Source of the DNA: Methylotenera_A aquatica
GTDB lineage: Bacteria > Pseudomonadota > Gammaproteobacteria > Burkholderiales > Methylophilaceae
NCBI GenBank assembly: GCA_965601485.1
Contig: OZ271846.1
Span: 1-64,000 of the forward strand
Length of the DNA: 64,000 bases
Reading direction: 5' to 3'
Shown: positions 34,013 to 42,274 of the stretch, in pieces
How the letters are laid out: each line of letters opens with the position of its first letter
Position numbering within the stretch: the first letter of the stretch is position 1
The notes under the pieces: generated by a model
Seen by the model: the letters and a program-made list of their open reading frames with translations, nothing else
Databases searched by the model: none
Told to the model about the DNA's origin: nothing
Program-made: the position numbers and the translations under genes

Positions 34013-36052
34013 ATGACCACTCTAGCCGAAATCAAGGCGTTTTCAAAACCACTTGTTGCTAACTTATTAAAGCTTGGCATATTAACTATTCAAGATTTAT
34101 TGCTGCACTTGCCTTTGCGTTATATGGATGAAACGCGCATTACCAGTGTGCGTGATTTGCGCCTTGGCGATACGGCGCAAGTAGAAGGCGAGATTGTGAA
34201 TTGCGAGGTGTCGTATAAACCTCGAAAAGCCTTAATTGCGCGCATAGAAGATGCCAGCGGGCAGTTGACTTTGCGATTTTTACACTTTTATCCTAGCCAA
34301 ATCGCCGCACTTAAAGTCGGCTCAATTTTGCGTGTTTACGGTGAAATTCGCCACGGTTTTTTTGGATACGAAATGGTGCATCCACAATGCAAAGCGGTGG
34401 GTGAAAAAACGGTGATAGCAGAAACGCTTACGCCTATTTATCCAACAACGGCTGGCTTAACGCAGCCTAATGTCCGCAAAGCAATTGCGTTGGCTCTAAA
34501 GCAAGATGCATTGGCTGAAACATTACCAGCAAGAGTTTATCAGTCATTTAATCTACCCAGTTTTGCTGCTAGCATTCAAGCTTTACATCACCCAGCGCCC
34601 GATGCCAATTTGGCCGACTTAGAAAATCACAGCACGCCAGAATGGCGACGATTGGCTTTTGATGAGTTGTTAGCACAGCAGCTTTCTATGCGTAAACATT
34701 ACGCCAAGAGGCGCAGCATCAACGCGCCTGCGATTGCGATATCCAAAACATTAACCCATCGAATGCTTGAAAATTTGCCCTTTCATTTAACTAATGCGCA
34801 ACAAAAAGTAGTGGCTGAAATCAGCCATGACTTAACCCAACCACACCCGATGCAGCGCTTGCTGCAAGGCGATGTAGGGAGTGGTAAAACCATTGTAGCT
34901 TGCATGGCGGCATTGCAAAGCATTGAGCATGGCTGGCAAGTTGCATTAATGGCGCCAACCGAAATTTTAGCTGAACAGCATTTTAAAAAGTTTGAAACAT
35001 GGCTTAAGCCGTTTAAAATTCAAATTGCTTGGTTAACTGGTAGCCAAAGCAAAAAAGAACGCGAGGCCGCTTTGGCCGATATTGCCAGCGGTACCGCCCA
35101 GCTTGCCGTTGGTACGCATGCATTATTTCAAGACACCGTGAGTTTTAAAAAGCTAGGCTTAGCGATTATTGATGAGCAGCACCGATTTGGCGTACAACAG
35201 CGTTTGGCTTTGCGCAAAAAGGGGGAGCCTGAGCCGCACCAACTGATGATGACTGCCACACCAATTCCACGCACATTGTCCATGAGCTATTTTGCCGATT
35301 TGGATGTATCCGTGATTGACGAGTTGCCACCTGGCCGCACTCCAATTATCACTAAATTAGTCTCAGACGAGCGCCGTGAAGAGATCTTGCAGCGCGTGCG
35401 CGAAGCTTGTTTGGCGGGCAGCCAAGCCTATTGGGTTTGTCCTTTGATTGAAGAGTCAGAGGCCTTGCAGCTACAAACTGCCAATGATACCTTTGCGCAC
35501 ATGCAAGCCAGTTTTCCAGAACTCAATATTGGCTTGATTCATGGTCGCATGAAGCCCGCCGAAAAACAAGCGGTGATGCAGGCATTTAGCAAAAATGAAA
35601 CACAACTGCTAGTGGCAACAACTGTGATTGAAGTGGGTGTGGATATACCTAATGCCAGCCTAATGGTGATTGAGCACGCAGAACGCTCTGGCTTAAGTCA
35701 ATTGCATCAATTGCGTGGGAGGGTAGGGCGTGGCGCGGCAAAAAGTACCTGTATTTTATTGTATCAAAATAAGTTATCTGAAACCGCACGCGCTAGACTA
35801 AAAGTAATCTTCGAAAGTAACGACGGCTTCGCAATTGCCCAAGCCGATTTGCATTTACGAGGCCCTGGTGAATTTTTAGGCACGCGCCAAAGTGGCGAGC
35901 CCATGTTAAAAATCGCCGATTTAGAGCGCGATCTTGATTTGCTTGAAACCGCAAAAAAAATGGCTGACAGCCTTATTAAACAATGTCCGTCAGCCGTAGA
36001 AGCGCATTTACAACGCTGGATGCGTCATGCGGGGGAGCTAGTGAAAGTTTGA
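34013..36052 (+). CDS. recG: ATP-dependent DNA helicase RecG
   Basis: RecG is a branch-migrating helicase that rescues stalled replication forks. The 679-residue protein has the N-terminal wedge domain with an OB fold (about 50-150), then superfamily 2 helicase motifs. These are LLQGDVGSGKTIVACMAALQS (I), IIDEQHRFGVQQR (II, DEQH), MTATPIPRTL (III) and the QLRGRVGRG region (VI). The reading frame extends nine codons further upstream with a TTG, but the ATG at 34013 fits the family. It follows spoT at 40 bp. Confidence 0.97.
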   Translation: MTTLAEIKAFSKPLVANLLKLGILTIQDLLLHLPLRYMDETRITSVRDLRLGDTAQVEGEIVNCEVSYKPRKALIARIEDASGQLTLRFLHFYPSQIAALKVGSILRVYGEIRHGFFGYEMVHPQCKAVGEKTVIAETLTPIYPTTAGLTQPNVRKAIALALKQDALAETLPARVYQSFNLPSFAASIQALHHPAPDANLADLENHSTPEWRRLAFDELLAQQLSMRKHYAKRRSINAPAIAISKTLTHRMLENLPFHLTNAQQKVVAEISHDLTQPHPMQRLLQGDVGSGKTIVACMAALQSIEHGWQVALMAPTEILAEQHFKKFETWLKPFKIQIAWLTGSQSKKEREAALADIASGTAQLAVGTHALFQDTVSFKKLGLAIIDEQHRFGVQQRLALRKKGEPEPHQLMMTATPIPRTLSMSYFADLDVSVIDELPPGRTPIITKLVSDERREEILQRVREACLAGSQAYWVCPLIEESEALQLQTANDTFAHMQASFPELNIGLIHGRMKPAEKQAVMQAFSKNETQLLVATTVIEVGVDIPNASLMVIEHAERSGLSQLHQLRGRVGRGAAKSTCILLYQNKLSETARARLKVIFESNDGFAIAQADLHLRGPGEFLGTRQSGEPMLKIADLERDLDLLETAKKMADSLIKQCPSAVEAHLQRWMRHAGELVKV

Positions 36053-36585
36053 AGCAAAAAAAACTACATTCCGCATGGGTAGTTAATCCAATATTGGCGG
36101 GGCGATTAAAGCCTTGGTTAATTGAAAAGGGCTCACTCACCTTGCGTTTACAAAAGCGCTATGCTGCTTTTGGTGTTAATCCAGTAAACGTTCGCTATGC
36201 AAAGCCCATTTTTGATGAAGCGTTACGATTAGTTTTGCCCAGTTACAAAACGGCATTAATTCGTGAGGTACTGCTACTTGGTAATCATCAATCAGTGGTA
36301 TTTGCACATAGCGTATTGCCGAGAACAAGTCTAAGAGGAGAGTGGAATGGGCTTGGTAAACTTGGTAACAAGCCATTGGGTGAGGCTTTGTTTGCCAATC
36401 CGCAAGTTAAGCGTGCGCCACTACGCTTTAAGAAACTGGCGCCGCATCATGTGTTATATCAGCATGCCGTTAAGCATTTAAGCACTAAGCCTGAGTATTT
36501 ATGGGCGAGGCGTTCGGTATTTAGTTTAAATTGCGCTAGTATTTTAGTCACCGAAGTTTTTTTACCGCAACTACTATCCACATGA
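36049..36585 (+). CDS. ubiC: Chorismate lyase
   Basis: UbiC converts chorismate to 4-hydroxybenzoate, the first committed step of ubiquinone synthesis. The product has about 178 residues, with WVVNPILAGRLKPWLIEKGSLT, VREVLLLGNHQSVVFAHSVLP (written in part) and the C-terminal EVFLPQLL. The frame is open from an ATG at 35983, but that would overlap recG by 70 bases. The TTG at 36049 overlaps the recG stop and has GGGGGAG upstream, and gives the usual length. The next gene, ubiA, overlaps by four bases, which supports one operon and pathway. Confidence 0.9.
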   Translation: MKQKKLHSAWVVNPILAGRLKPWLIEKGSLTLRLQKRYAAFGVNPVNVRYAKPIFDEALRLVLPSYKTALIREVLLLGNHQSVVFAHSVLPRTSLRGEWNGLGKLGNKPLGEALFANPQVKRAPLRFKKLAPHHVLYQHAVKHLSTKPEYLWARRSVFSLNCASILVTEVFLPQLLST

Positions 36586-37466
36586 ATACACAACAATTGA
36601 TTAAAAAACTAAATGCCTATGAACGGCTCATGCGTCTAGATAAGCCGATTGGCATTTTATTGCTTCTATGGCCAACCTTGTGGGCCTTGTGGATCGCCAG
36701 TCGTGGCAAGCCCGATTGGATTGTGGTTCTGGTTTTTGTGACCGGCACAGTCCTAATGCGCAGCGCAGGTTGTGTGATGAATGATATTGCAGACCGCCAA
36801 TACGATGGTTTGGTTGAGCGTACCAAAAATCGTCCGCTGGCAACAGGTGAGGTGAACGTTAAAGAAGCTTATTTACTAGCAGCAGGATTAATTTTGTTGG
36901 CATTTTGGCTTGTATTATTATTTAACAAAGCCACCATTTTATTATCGTTAGCCGCTTTATTTTTAGCCGTTAGCTACCCATTTACCAAGCGATTTTTAGC
37001 TATTCCACAAGCCTATTTAGGCATTGCTTTTGGCTTTGGTATTCCCATGGCGTTTGCTGCTGTAAATGATTACATTCCACCAGTTGCTTGGGCGTTATTG
37101 TTGGCTAATGTGTTTTGGGCCATTGCATACGATACCGAATACGCCATGGTTGATAGGGATGACGATTTAAAAATAGGCATCAAATCATCCGCCCTATTTT
37201 TTGGCAAATACGATGTGCTTGCCGTAATGCTTTGCTATGCCGCCATGCTGGGTTTATTGGCTTATATTGGCCAATATTTATTAGGCTTTGGCCTTTATTA
37301 TTACCTCAGCCTAGCAATTGCTTTTGCGCTAGTCATATTGCAATATATAGCCATAAAAAAACGCCTTAAAGCCGATTGTTTTAAAGCGTTTTTACAAAAC
37401 AACTCGATTGGTTTGGCTATTTTTGCAGGTATTTTGGCGCAGTATTACTTAAAATACCCAATCTAA
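36582..37466 (+). CDS. ubiA: 4-hydroxybenzoate octaprenyltransferase
   Basis: UbiA attaches the polyprenyl tail to 4-hydroxybenzoate in the inner membrane. The 294-residue protein has eight or nine membrane helices. Its two Asp-rich motifs are MNDIADRQYDG and DTEYAMVDRDDDLKIGIKS, which bind prenyl diphosphate through Mg. It overlaps ubiC by ATGA and uses its product. The quinone made is the electron carrier for aerobic respiration. Confidence 0.97.
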   Translation: MNTQQLIKKLNAYERLMRLDKPIGILLLLWPTLWALWIASRGKPDWIVVLVFVTGTVLMRSAGCVMNDIADRQYDGLVERTKNRPLATGEVNVKEAYLLAAGLILLAFWLVLLFNKATILLSLAALFLAVSYPFTKRFLAIPQAYLGIAFGFGIPMAFAAVNDYIPPVAWALLLANVFWAIAYDTEYAMVDRDDDLKIGIKSSALFFGKYDVLAVMLCYAAMLGLLAYIGQYLLGFGLYYYLSLAIAFALVILQYIAIKKRLKADCFKAFLQNNSIGLAIFAGILAQYYLKYPI

Positions 37467-37514
37467 TCCAGCCTTGCCCTCATAAAAGCTCACACAGAGT
37501 GTTCCAAGCGTAGT

Positions 37515-37820
37515 TTAATTGTACTCAATTAAGTTAAATTCAAAGAACTCTTCATGCTCTTCAACAACGCTAATGCCTGCTTTTTCAGCTTTAAGCAAAG
37601 TTAATTTTTCTAGCTTAGGCAATTTATCCGCTTTCAATACACTAGCACCACTACTTAGTGGTTTGTCGGGGCTGTATACAACTATACAGTCACCCTTAAC
37701 CTCCACCTTATTTGTGTAAGTATTTGACTTATATGTTTTTAAGGTAATCACAGGGTTTGTTTCCCCAAATTTTGAGTTGTCCTTAACTACATGTTGATTA
37801 ACGTGGATGATTGCTTTCAT
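37515..37820 (-). CDS. Hypothetical protein, 101 residues
   Basis: The protein begins MKAIIHVNQHVVKDNSKFGE and continues with beta-strand-like sequence (NPVITLKTYKSNTYTNKVEVKGDCIVVYSPDKPLS). A charged C-terminus follows, rich in Lys then Glu. There is no signal peptide or membrane segment. The ribosome site ACGGAG is nine bases before the ATG. It is the last of a minus-strand group with two other unrecognised frames. I do not recognise the family with confidence. The surrounding 1.1 kb interrupts two conserved housekeeping blocks, so it looks like accessory DNA. Confidence 0.65.
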   Translation of the reverse strand: MKAIIHVNQHVVKDNSKFGETNPVITLKTYKSNTYTNKVEVKGDCIVVYSPDKPLSSGASVLKADKLPKLEKLTLLKAEKAGISVVEEHEEFFEFNLIEYN

Positions 37821-37854
37821 TACTTTTTCTCCGTAAATAGTTTATTCATTGAGG

Positions 37855-37950
37855 CTACTTGTATAGGATGCAGTGATACCCAGCAATAAATATAGCTTCG
37901 GCTACCTCACTAGCAGCTAGTTTTGCTGCTTTCATTTCTTTAATCGCCAT
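37855..37950 (-). CDS. Putative 31-residue peptide gene
   Basis: An ATG at 37950, preceded by a very strong ribosome site (GGAGGAG, seven bases upstream), opens a 31-codon frame. The peptide starts MAIKEMKAAKLAASEVAEAI, an amphipathic Lys/Ala/Glu helix, and ends in a short hydrophobic-aromatic segment with one Cys (FIAGYHCILYK). A leader-like front with a distinct tail recalls small peptide precursors or toxins, but no modification enzyme or transporter is beside it. It lies 34 bp upstream of the 101-residue gene in the same direction. Unrecognised. Confidence 0.45.
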   Translation of the reverse strand: MAIKEMKAAKLAASEVAEAIFIAGYHCILYK

Positions 37951-38072
37951 ATTTTTCTCCTCCATTTGAATAACATCTGCTTTTCTTAAATTGCTTATGG
38001 CAATGCTTCTTAATAAAATTAATTCCTCCTAAAATGCTTTTTAAAACCAACACGTTTCTAACATATTCGGTG

Positions 38073-38402
38073 TTAGTTAATTACTGCTGCTGTTTGTGTG
38101 GTTTGCTTTTTAGCAGAAGTAGCTTTTACGCGAATTTTTTGGCTACAACCTGGGGTAGACACTCGCGACATTTTAAAAATCGGTTTCGCAACAACGGTGT
38201 CTGCAATTTCGTCACTATTGACGATATCTTTATGGTTTGTTTGCTGAATTTCAGCCATTAAAAGTGGATCAATCAACAAGATAAAATCGCGTGTAAAGGT
38301 GCTGTCACATAAGGCTTGCTTTAATATACAATTGATGTGCATGGGGATGACCTGTTTTTCCAGAGTATCTTTGTTATAAACAGTAAGCAATTGGTGTGCC
38401 AA
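38073..38402 (-). CDS. Hypothetical protein, about 109 residues
   Basis: The frame from a TTG at 38402, or from an ATG at 38342 giving 89 residues, encodes a protein with no recognised family. The middle part (FTRDFILLIDPLLMAEIQQ) is hydrophobic but too short for a sure membrane helix. The C-terminus is Lys/Thr/Gln rich (KATSAKKQTTQTAAV). A ribosome site is only weakly visible. It is first in the minus-strand group that includes the 31-residue and 101-residue frames. Coding status is fair because no competing plus-strand gene fits. Confidence 0.45.
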   Translation of the reverse strand: MAHQLLTVYNKDTLEKQVIPMHINCILKQALCDSTFTRDFILLIDPLLMAEIQQTNHKDIVNSDEIADTVVAKPIFKMSRVSTPGCSQKIRVKATSAKKQTTQTAAVIN

Positions 38403-38476
38403 CTAAAAATTATGCCCCAAAACCCTTTTAAACAGCATTAAGCTTTAAAAAACCACTATTTAATCAATTTTTACAA

Positions 38477-38506
38477 TTGACAAGCCCATTAGCAAAAGCA
38501 TATAAT
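38477..38506 (+). promoter_or_regulatory. Promoter of rplM-rpsI
   Basis: Consensus TTGACA at 38477-38482 and TATAAT at 38501-38506 are 18 bp apart. The promoter lies 96 bp before the rplM start, as expected for a strongly expressed ribosomal protein operon with a leader. Confidence 0.8.
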
Positions 38507-38601
38507 CCGCCCTCTTGTTTTTATAAGCTATACAATGATGATAGCTTGATACAGAACTGGCTTAAACTGAATGAGCTTATATTGAAATAGGTAGTGATAA
38601 G

Positions 38602-39045
38602 ATGAATATTTTTTCTGGAAAAACATTTTCTGCAAAATCGCATGAAGTAGAACGCGAATGGTTTGTAATTGACGCAACCGACTTAGTGTTAGGTCGTTTG
38701 GCAAGTGCGGTAGCGCACCGCCTACGCGGAAAGCATAAAACCGTTTACACGCCGCACGTTGATACGGGCGATTACATTGTGGTGATTAATGCTGACAAAA
38801 TTAGAGTGACAGGCGCAAAAGCGACTGACAAGCAATACCATAGTCACTCTGGTTACCCAGGTGGTATCAGCACAACAACATTCTCTAAAATGCAAGACAA
38901 GTTTCCTGGTCGTGCTCTAGAAAAAGCAGTAAAAGGCATGTTGCCAAAAGGCCCATTAGGCTATGCAATGGCTAAAAAAATGAAAGTGTATGCTGGCGAT
39001 AAACACGATCACGCTGCACAACAACCAAAAGCACTGACTATTTAA
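38602..39045 (+). CDS. rplM: 50S ribosomal protein L13
   Basis: L13 is an early assembly protein of the large subunit. The 147-residue protein shows REWFVIDATDLVLGRLASAVAHRLRG (in parts), YTPHVDTGDYIVVINADKI and GMLPKGPLGYAMAKKMKVYAG. The start MNIFSGKTFSAKSHEVE is five residues longer than the usual MKTFSAK; no other start is present. rpsI follows after 10 bp, the universal rplM-rpsI order. Confidence 0.98.
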   Translation: MNIFSGKTFSAKSHEVEREWFVIDATDLVLGRLASAVAHRLRGKHKTVYTPHVDTGDYIVVINADKIRVTGAKATDKQYHSHSGYPGGISTTTFSKMQDKFPGRALEKAVKGMLPKGPLGYAMAKKMKVYAGDKHDHAAQQPKALTI

Positions 39046-39055
39046 GGTAGATGAA

Positions 39056-39448
39056 ATGATTGGTAAATACAATTACGGTACAGGCCGCCGCAAAAGCTCA
39101 GTAGCGCGCGTGTTTTTAAAATCGGGTAAAGGCAATATCATTGTGAATGATAAGCCTGTTGATGAGTATTTCTCACGCGTTACTTCACGCATGATTTTGC
39201 GTCAACCACTAGAGCTGACAAACAACACAGCTAGCTTTGACATTATGGTTAATGTTATCGGTGGCGGCGAATCAGGCCAAGCTGGTGCGGTTCGTCACGG
39301 CATTACCCGTGCCTTGATTGACTACGATGCTGCTTTAAAAAGTGCATTGTCACATGCTGGCTTCGTTACACGAGATGCACGTGAAGTAGAGCGTAAAAAA
39401 GTGGGCTTACGCAAAGCGCGTCGTCGTAAACAATTCTCTAAACGCTAA
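39056..39448 (+). CDS. rpsI: 30S ribosomal protein S9
   Basis: S9 contacts the P-site tRNA with its basic tail. The 130-residue protein starts YNYGTGRRKSSVARVFLKSG after a short N-terminus and ends in RKKVGLRKARRRKQFSKR, the conserved tail that ends in Lys-Arg. GGGESGQAGAVRHGITRALI is the family signature. Start is the ATG at 39056. A terminator follows. Confidence 0.98.
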   Translation: MIGKYNYGTGRRKSSVARVFLKSGKGNIIVNDKPVDEYFSRVTSRMILRQPLELTNNTASFDIMVNVIGGGESGQAGAVRHGITRALIDYDAALKSALSHAGFVTRDAREVERKKVGLRKARRRKQFSKR

Positions 39449-39480
39449 TTTAGCCCACGCCTTTTTAGGTGTTAAGAGTA

Positions 39481-39506
39481 AAAAAGGTCGCATTAGCGGC
39501 CTTTTT
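39481..39506 (+). terminator. Rho-independent terminator of rplM-rpsI
   Basis: AAAAAGGTCGC-ATTA-GCGGCCTTTTT forms a hairpin with one G-T pair and a terminal U run, 33 bp after the rpsI stop. Confidence 0.85.
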
Positions 39507-39551
39507 CATTTAAGGTTTCGTTTTCACAGTTAATATTTCAACTTCAGCAGT

Positions 39552-40604
39552 ATGGCAAATCAAAAACTAAAAATTGGCATCGTAGGCGGCACAGGTTATA
39601 CAGGTGTAGAACTATTACGACTATTGGCAATGCACTCAAATGCGGAGCTAACGGCAATCACATCACGCGGTGAGGCGGGCTTGCCTGTGGCCGATATGTT
39701 CCCTAGTTTGCGTGGCTTTGTGGATTTAGCTTTTGCTGATCCTGCCACAGCCGATTTAAGTAGCTGTGATGTGGTTTTTTTTGCCACTCCGCATGGTGTA
39801 GCGATGAGTCAGGCACAAGCTTTATTAAAAGCCAATGTCAAAATCATCGATTTAGCGGCCGATTTTAGGCTCCAAGATGCTGCCGTTTTTGAAAAATGGT
39901 ACAAGCTGCCGCACAGCTGCCCTGATGTATTGAATATGGCGGTGTACGGCATCCCGGAACTGAATCGGGAGCAAATCAAAACTGCCAAAGTGATTGGTAA
40001 TCCAGGCTGTTACCCAACAACCGTGATATTAGGTTTAGCGCCATTATTAGAAGCTGGACTAATCGATTTTTCAGCACCTATCATTGCTGATGCGAAATCA
40101 GGTGTGTCAGGCGCTGGCAGAAAAGCTGAAGTGGCAAACTTGTTTGCCGAGTCTAGCGACAATATGAAAGCCTATGGCGTAAGCGGGCACAGGCATCATC
40201 CTGAGATTCTTGCTCAACTCACACATCTTGCGGGAGCCAATATTGATTTCATCTTTATACCGCATTTGATTCCCATGATACGCGGCATGTTGTCGACCAT
40301 TTATGTCAAATTAACCGATGTTGGACAAGCAACGGACTTGCAAGCTCTGTATGAAAAGCGTTATCTAAATGAACAGTTTGTGGATGTTTTGGCTGCGGGC
40401 AATATGCCGGAAACACGTTCTGTGCGTGGTTCTAACCAATTACGTATAGCATTGCAAAAACAAGCCGACACAGGCTATTTAACCGTGGTTGCAGTGCAAG
40501 ATAACCTAGTGAAAGGCGCTGCAGGGCAGGCGATTCAAAATATGAATATCATGTTTGGTCTGGATGAGTATAGTGGCTTGCAAGTTCTACCGCTGTTACC
40601 ATAA
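39552..40604 (+). CDS. argC: N-acetyl-gamma-glutamyl-phosphate reductase
   Basis: ArgC reduces N-acetylglutamyl phosphate to the semialdehyde, the third step of arginine synthesis. The 350-residue protein has the NADP-binding start IGIVGGTGYTGVELLRLL and the active-site Cys153 in GNPGCYPTT. Later parts are SGVSGAGRKAEV and HRHHPEI with the base His. It is the long-form single-domain type. The place between rpsI and the bactofilin gene is typical for Betaproteobacteria. Confidence 0.97.
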   Translation: MANQKLKIGIVGGTGYTGVELLRLLAMHSNAELTAITSRGEAGLPVADMFPSLRGFVDLAFADPATADLSSCDVVFFATPHGVAMSQAQALLKANVKIIDLAADFRLQDAAVFEKWYKLPHSCPDVLNMAVYGIPELNREQIKTAKVIGNPGCYPTTVILGLAPLLEAGLIDFSAPIIADAKSGVSGAGRKAEVANLFAESSDNMKAYGVSGHRHHPEILAQLTHLAGANIDFIFIPHLIPMIRGMLSTIYVKLTDVGQATDLQALYEKRYLNEQFVDVLAAGNMPETRSVRGSNQLRIALQKQADTGYLTVVAVQDNLVKGAAGQAIQNMNIMFGLDEYSGLQVLPLLP

Positions 40605-40610
40605 CAAACT

Positions 40611-40982
40611 ATGAAACCAGTACGTCGCAAAATCCGTCGCCATTTTGGATTAACTGCCAAGCAAGTGGCGGTGCGTTCAAAACGGCCTTGGTATTTTCAA
40701 ACCTCATTGGCGATTTTGTTTGTTGTGTTCGGTTTTGCAATGGCGTATTGGTTAATGCACGACGGTGAAAATAAGAATATTCGCCAACGCTCAGAGCAAA
40801 TTGCGCTAGAAAATAAAGCCTTACAAACCAAGCTAGTTGGCGCGCAACGCGAGTTGCAAATTGAGCTGGCGACTAATAATAACCTTGCCAAAGAGCTTGC
40901 GAGCGTTCAAGATGAGAACATTAAAATTAAGGAAGATTTATTTTTCTACAAAAAAATGTTGAATGGCAAACGATCAAAATAG
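40611..40982 (+). CDS. DUF6776-like membrane protein with coiled coil
   Basis: The 123-residue protein has a basic N-terminus (KPVRRKIRRHFGL), one membrane helix at about 29-49 (TSLAILFVVFGFAMAYWLM), and a coiled coil from about 58 to 115 with leucine-rich heptads. It begins six bases after argC and precedes the bactofilin gene. The shape resembles FtsB or FtsL-like bitopic proteins, and the family DUF6776 is found at this place in other Betaproteobacteria. A link to bactofilin scaffolds is plausible but only inferred from context. Confidence 0.8.
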   Translation: MKPVRRKIRRHFGLTAKQVAVRSKRPWYFQTSLAILFVVFGFAMAYWLMHDGENKNIRQRSEQIALENKALQTKLVGAQRELQIELATNNNLAKELASVQDENIKIKEDLFFYKKMLNGKRSK

Positions 40983-41031
40983 CGATAGACTAGTTTGATT
41001 ACCAATAAGCCAAAAACCTGCGGGGATAATT

Positions 41032-41415
41032 ATGTTTTTTAAAAAAGTCAACAAAATTGATAATCGTATTGATACGTTAATAGGTGTAGAAACTCGTATT
41101 GAAGGTGATTTGCATTTTAACGGCGGGCTGCGCGTAGATGGAGCGATTCGTGGCAACGTGAGTGAACAAAACGGTACGCCTAGTACATTGATATTAGGCG
41201 AGCATGGCAAAATTGAAGGCGCGATAACCGCTTCAAAAATTGTATTGATTGGTAAAGTAATTGGCCCTGTTAAATCGAGTCAATTTATTGAACTACAAGC
41301 AACAGCTCGTATTACTGGTGATTTATATTATAAATCGCTAGAAATGCATACTGGCGCAGTAATTGAAGGTAAATTGGTCTACCTAGGCGATGGTGCGCCA
41401 GACCATGAAACGTAA
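41032..41415 (+). CDS. Bactofilin
   Basis: Bactofilins are small beta-helical proteins that polymerise without nucleotide and scaffold cell-wall or polar complexes. The 127-residue protein has a short charged N-terminus and the central DUF583 beta-helix from about 18 to 115. Visible turns are the repeating Gly-containing rungs IEGDLHFNGGLRVDGAIRG, GEHGKIEGAITASKIVLIG and TARITGDLYYKSLEMHTGA. Often found next to an M23 peptidase; one is encoded close by at 44.8-46.1 kb. Confidence 0.93.
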   Translation: MFFKKVNKIDNRIDTLIGVETRIEGDLHFNGGLRVDGAIRGNVSEQNGTPSTLILGEHGKIEGAITASKIVLIGKVIGPVKSSQFIELQATARITGDLYYKSLEMHTGAVIEGKLVYLGDGAPDHET

Positions 41416-41519
41416 GTAACAACCCTGACTTTCTAATTAAATTGTTAAAGTCTTGTAAAAATGAACATTAACCCCAAATTATGTTCTATAGTTAAGTATA
41501 TGAAGTTTAAGGAGTAATC

Positions 41520-41885
41520 ATGAACGCAGTTACCGATATGCCAGATGTAGAAATGCCAACACCCTTGGTGTTTACCGATAATGCCGCCAAAAAAGTAAAA
41601 GAATTGATTGAGGAGGAAGGCAGCCCCGATTTGAAATTACGCGTTTTTGTTAGCGGCGGCGGTTGCTCGGGCTTTCAATACGGCTTTACGTTTGAAGAAG
41701 AAGTAAACGATGATGACACGCAAGTAATGAAAGATACCGTAACTTTGCTGATTGATCCAATGAGCTTGCAATACTTAATGGGTGCAGAAATTGATTATCA
41801 AGACAACCTGCAAGGGTCACAATTTGTAATTCGTAACCCACAAGCCACTTCAACTTGTGGTTGCGGCTCTTCATTCTCTGTTTGA
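41520..41885 (+). CDS. erpA: Iron-sulfur cluster insertion protein ErpA
   Basis: ErpA is an A-type carrier that delivers Fe-S clusters to apoproteins. The 121-residue protein has the three conserved cysteines in VSGGGCSGFQY and STCGCGSSFSV, and the A-type core (LIDPMSLQYLMGAEIDY). The ATG at 41520 has TAAGGAG just before it. The gene is single and ends in a strong terminator. Confidence 0.96.
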   Translation: MNAVTDMPDVEMPTPLVFTDNAAKKVKELIEEEGSPDLKLRVFVSGGGCSGFQYGFTFEEEVNDDDTQVMKDTVTLLIDPMSLQYLMGAEIDYQDNLQGSQFVIRNPQATSTCGCGSSFSV

Positions 41886-41902
41886 TATTTGTTTTTGTAT
41901 TC

Positions 41903-41933
41903 AAAAAAGCCAAGCCTTTGCTTGGCTTTTTTT
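41903..41933 (+). terminator. Rho-independent terminator of erpA
   Basis: Perfect 13-bp arms AAAAAAGCCAAGC and GCTTGGCTTTTTT around CTTT, with a U tract. It is 17 bp after the erpA stop codon. Confidence 0.92.
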
Positions 41934-41962
41934 GCATTTAAAGGTTTTATTATATGAAGCGA

Positions 41963-42054
41963 ATCTGAAAACATGCAGCAACACCAAAAGCAGCAACAGT
42001 GCTAATTTTGGGCGATAGTTTAAGCGATGGTAAAGGTGCTAAAGATGGTGATTA
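41963..42054 (+). pseudogene. Fragment of a GDSL esterase/lipase
   Basis: One frame reads ATVLILGDSLSDGKG, which carries the GDSL active-site block of TesA-type arylesterases. No start codon or further conserved block (GGND, DGVHP) is present, and the frame meets a stop soon after 42130. The piece is best read as the stump of a deleted gene in the 380-bp gap between erpA and gltA. Confidence 0.4.
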
Positions 42055-42225
42055 CTATCCCACATTGTTTGCGAGTTTAGCTAAGGCTTGTTCTAATTTA
42101 TTGTACTTGCTAGACCAGTTGCTTTTAAAGATACCATGAGTACAGGCATCCCGAACTTCTTTATCAAAATGACTACAACCAGCAAAATAATCTAAGACAA
42201 AAATTGTATCAATAAAATCAGGCAT
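42055..42225 (-). CDS. Possible 56-residue ORF downstream of gltA
   Basis: The frame begins MPDFIDTIFVLDYFAGCSHF and ends with KYNKLEQALAKLANNVG. The ribosome site is weak (AAAG). It lies after gltA on the same strand and touches the GDSL relic on the other strand. Composition is protein-like, but no family is recognised; it may be the truncated start of a lost gene. Confidence 0.3.
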   Translation of the reverse strand: MPDFIDTIFVLDYFAGCSHFDKEVRDACTHGIFKSNWSSKYNKLEQALAKLANNVG

Positions 42226-42274
42226 ATGATTTAATCTTTACAAAAGCATCAGCAATTTTAACTAGATTTTATGG

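Noticed and set aside
35983..36048. Upstream ATG start for ubiC
   Set aside because: It would add 22 unconserved residues and overlap recG by 70 bases; the TTG at 36049 fits better.
38034..38261. 75-codon plus-strand frame opposite the 109-residue frame
   Set aside because: No ribosome site and poor composition; the minus-strand frame is longer and in line with its neighbours.
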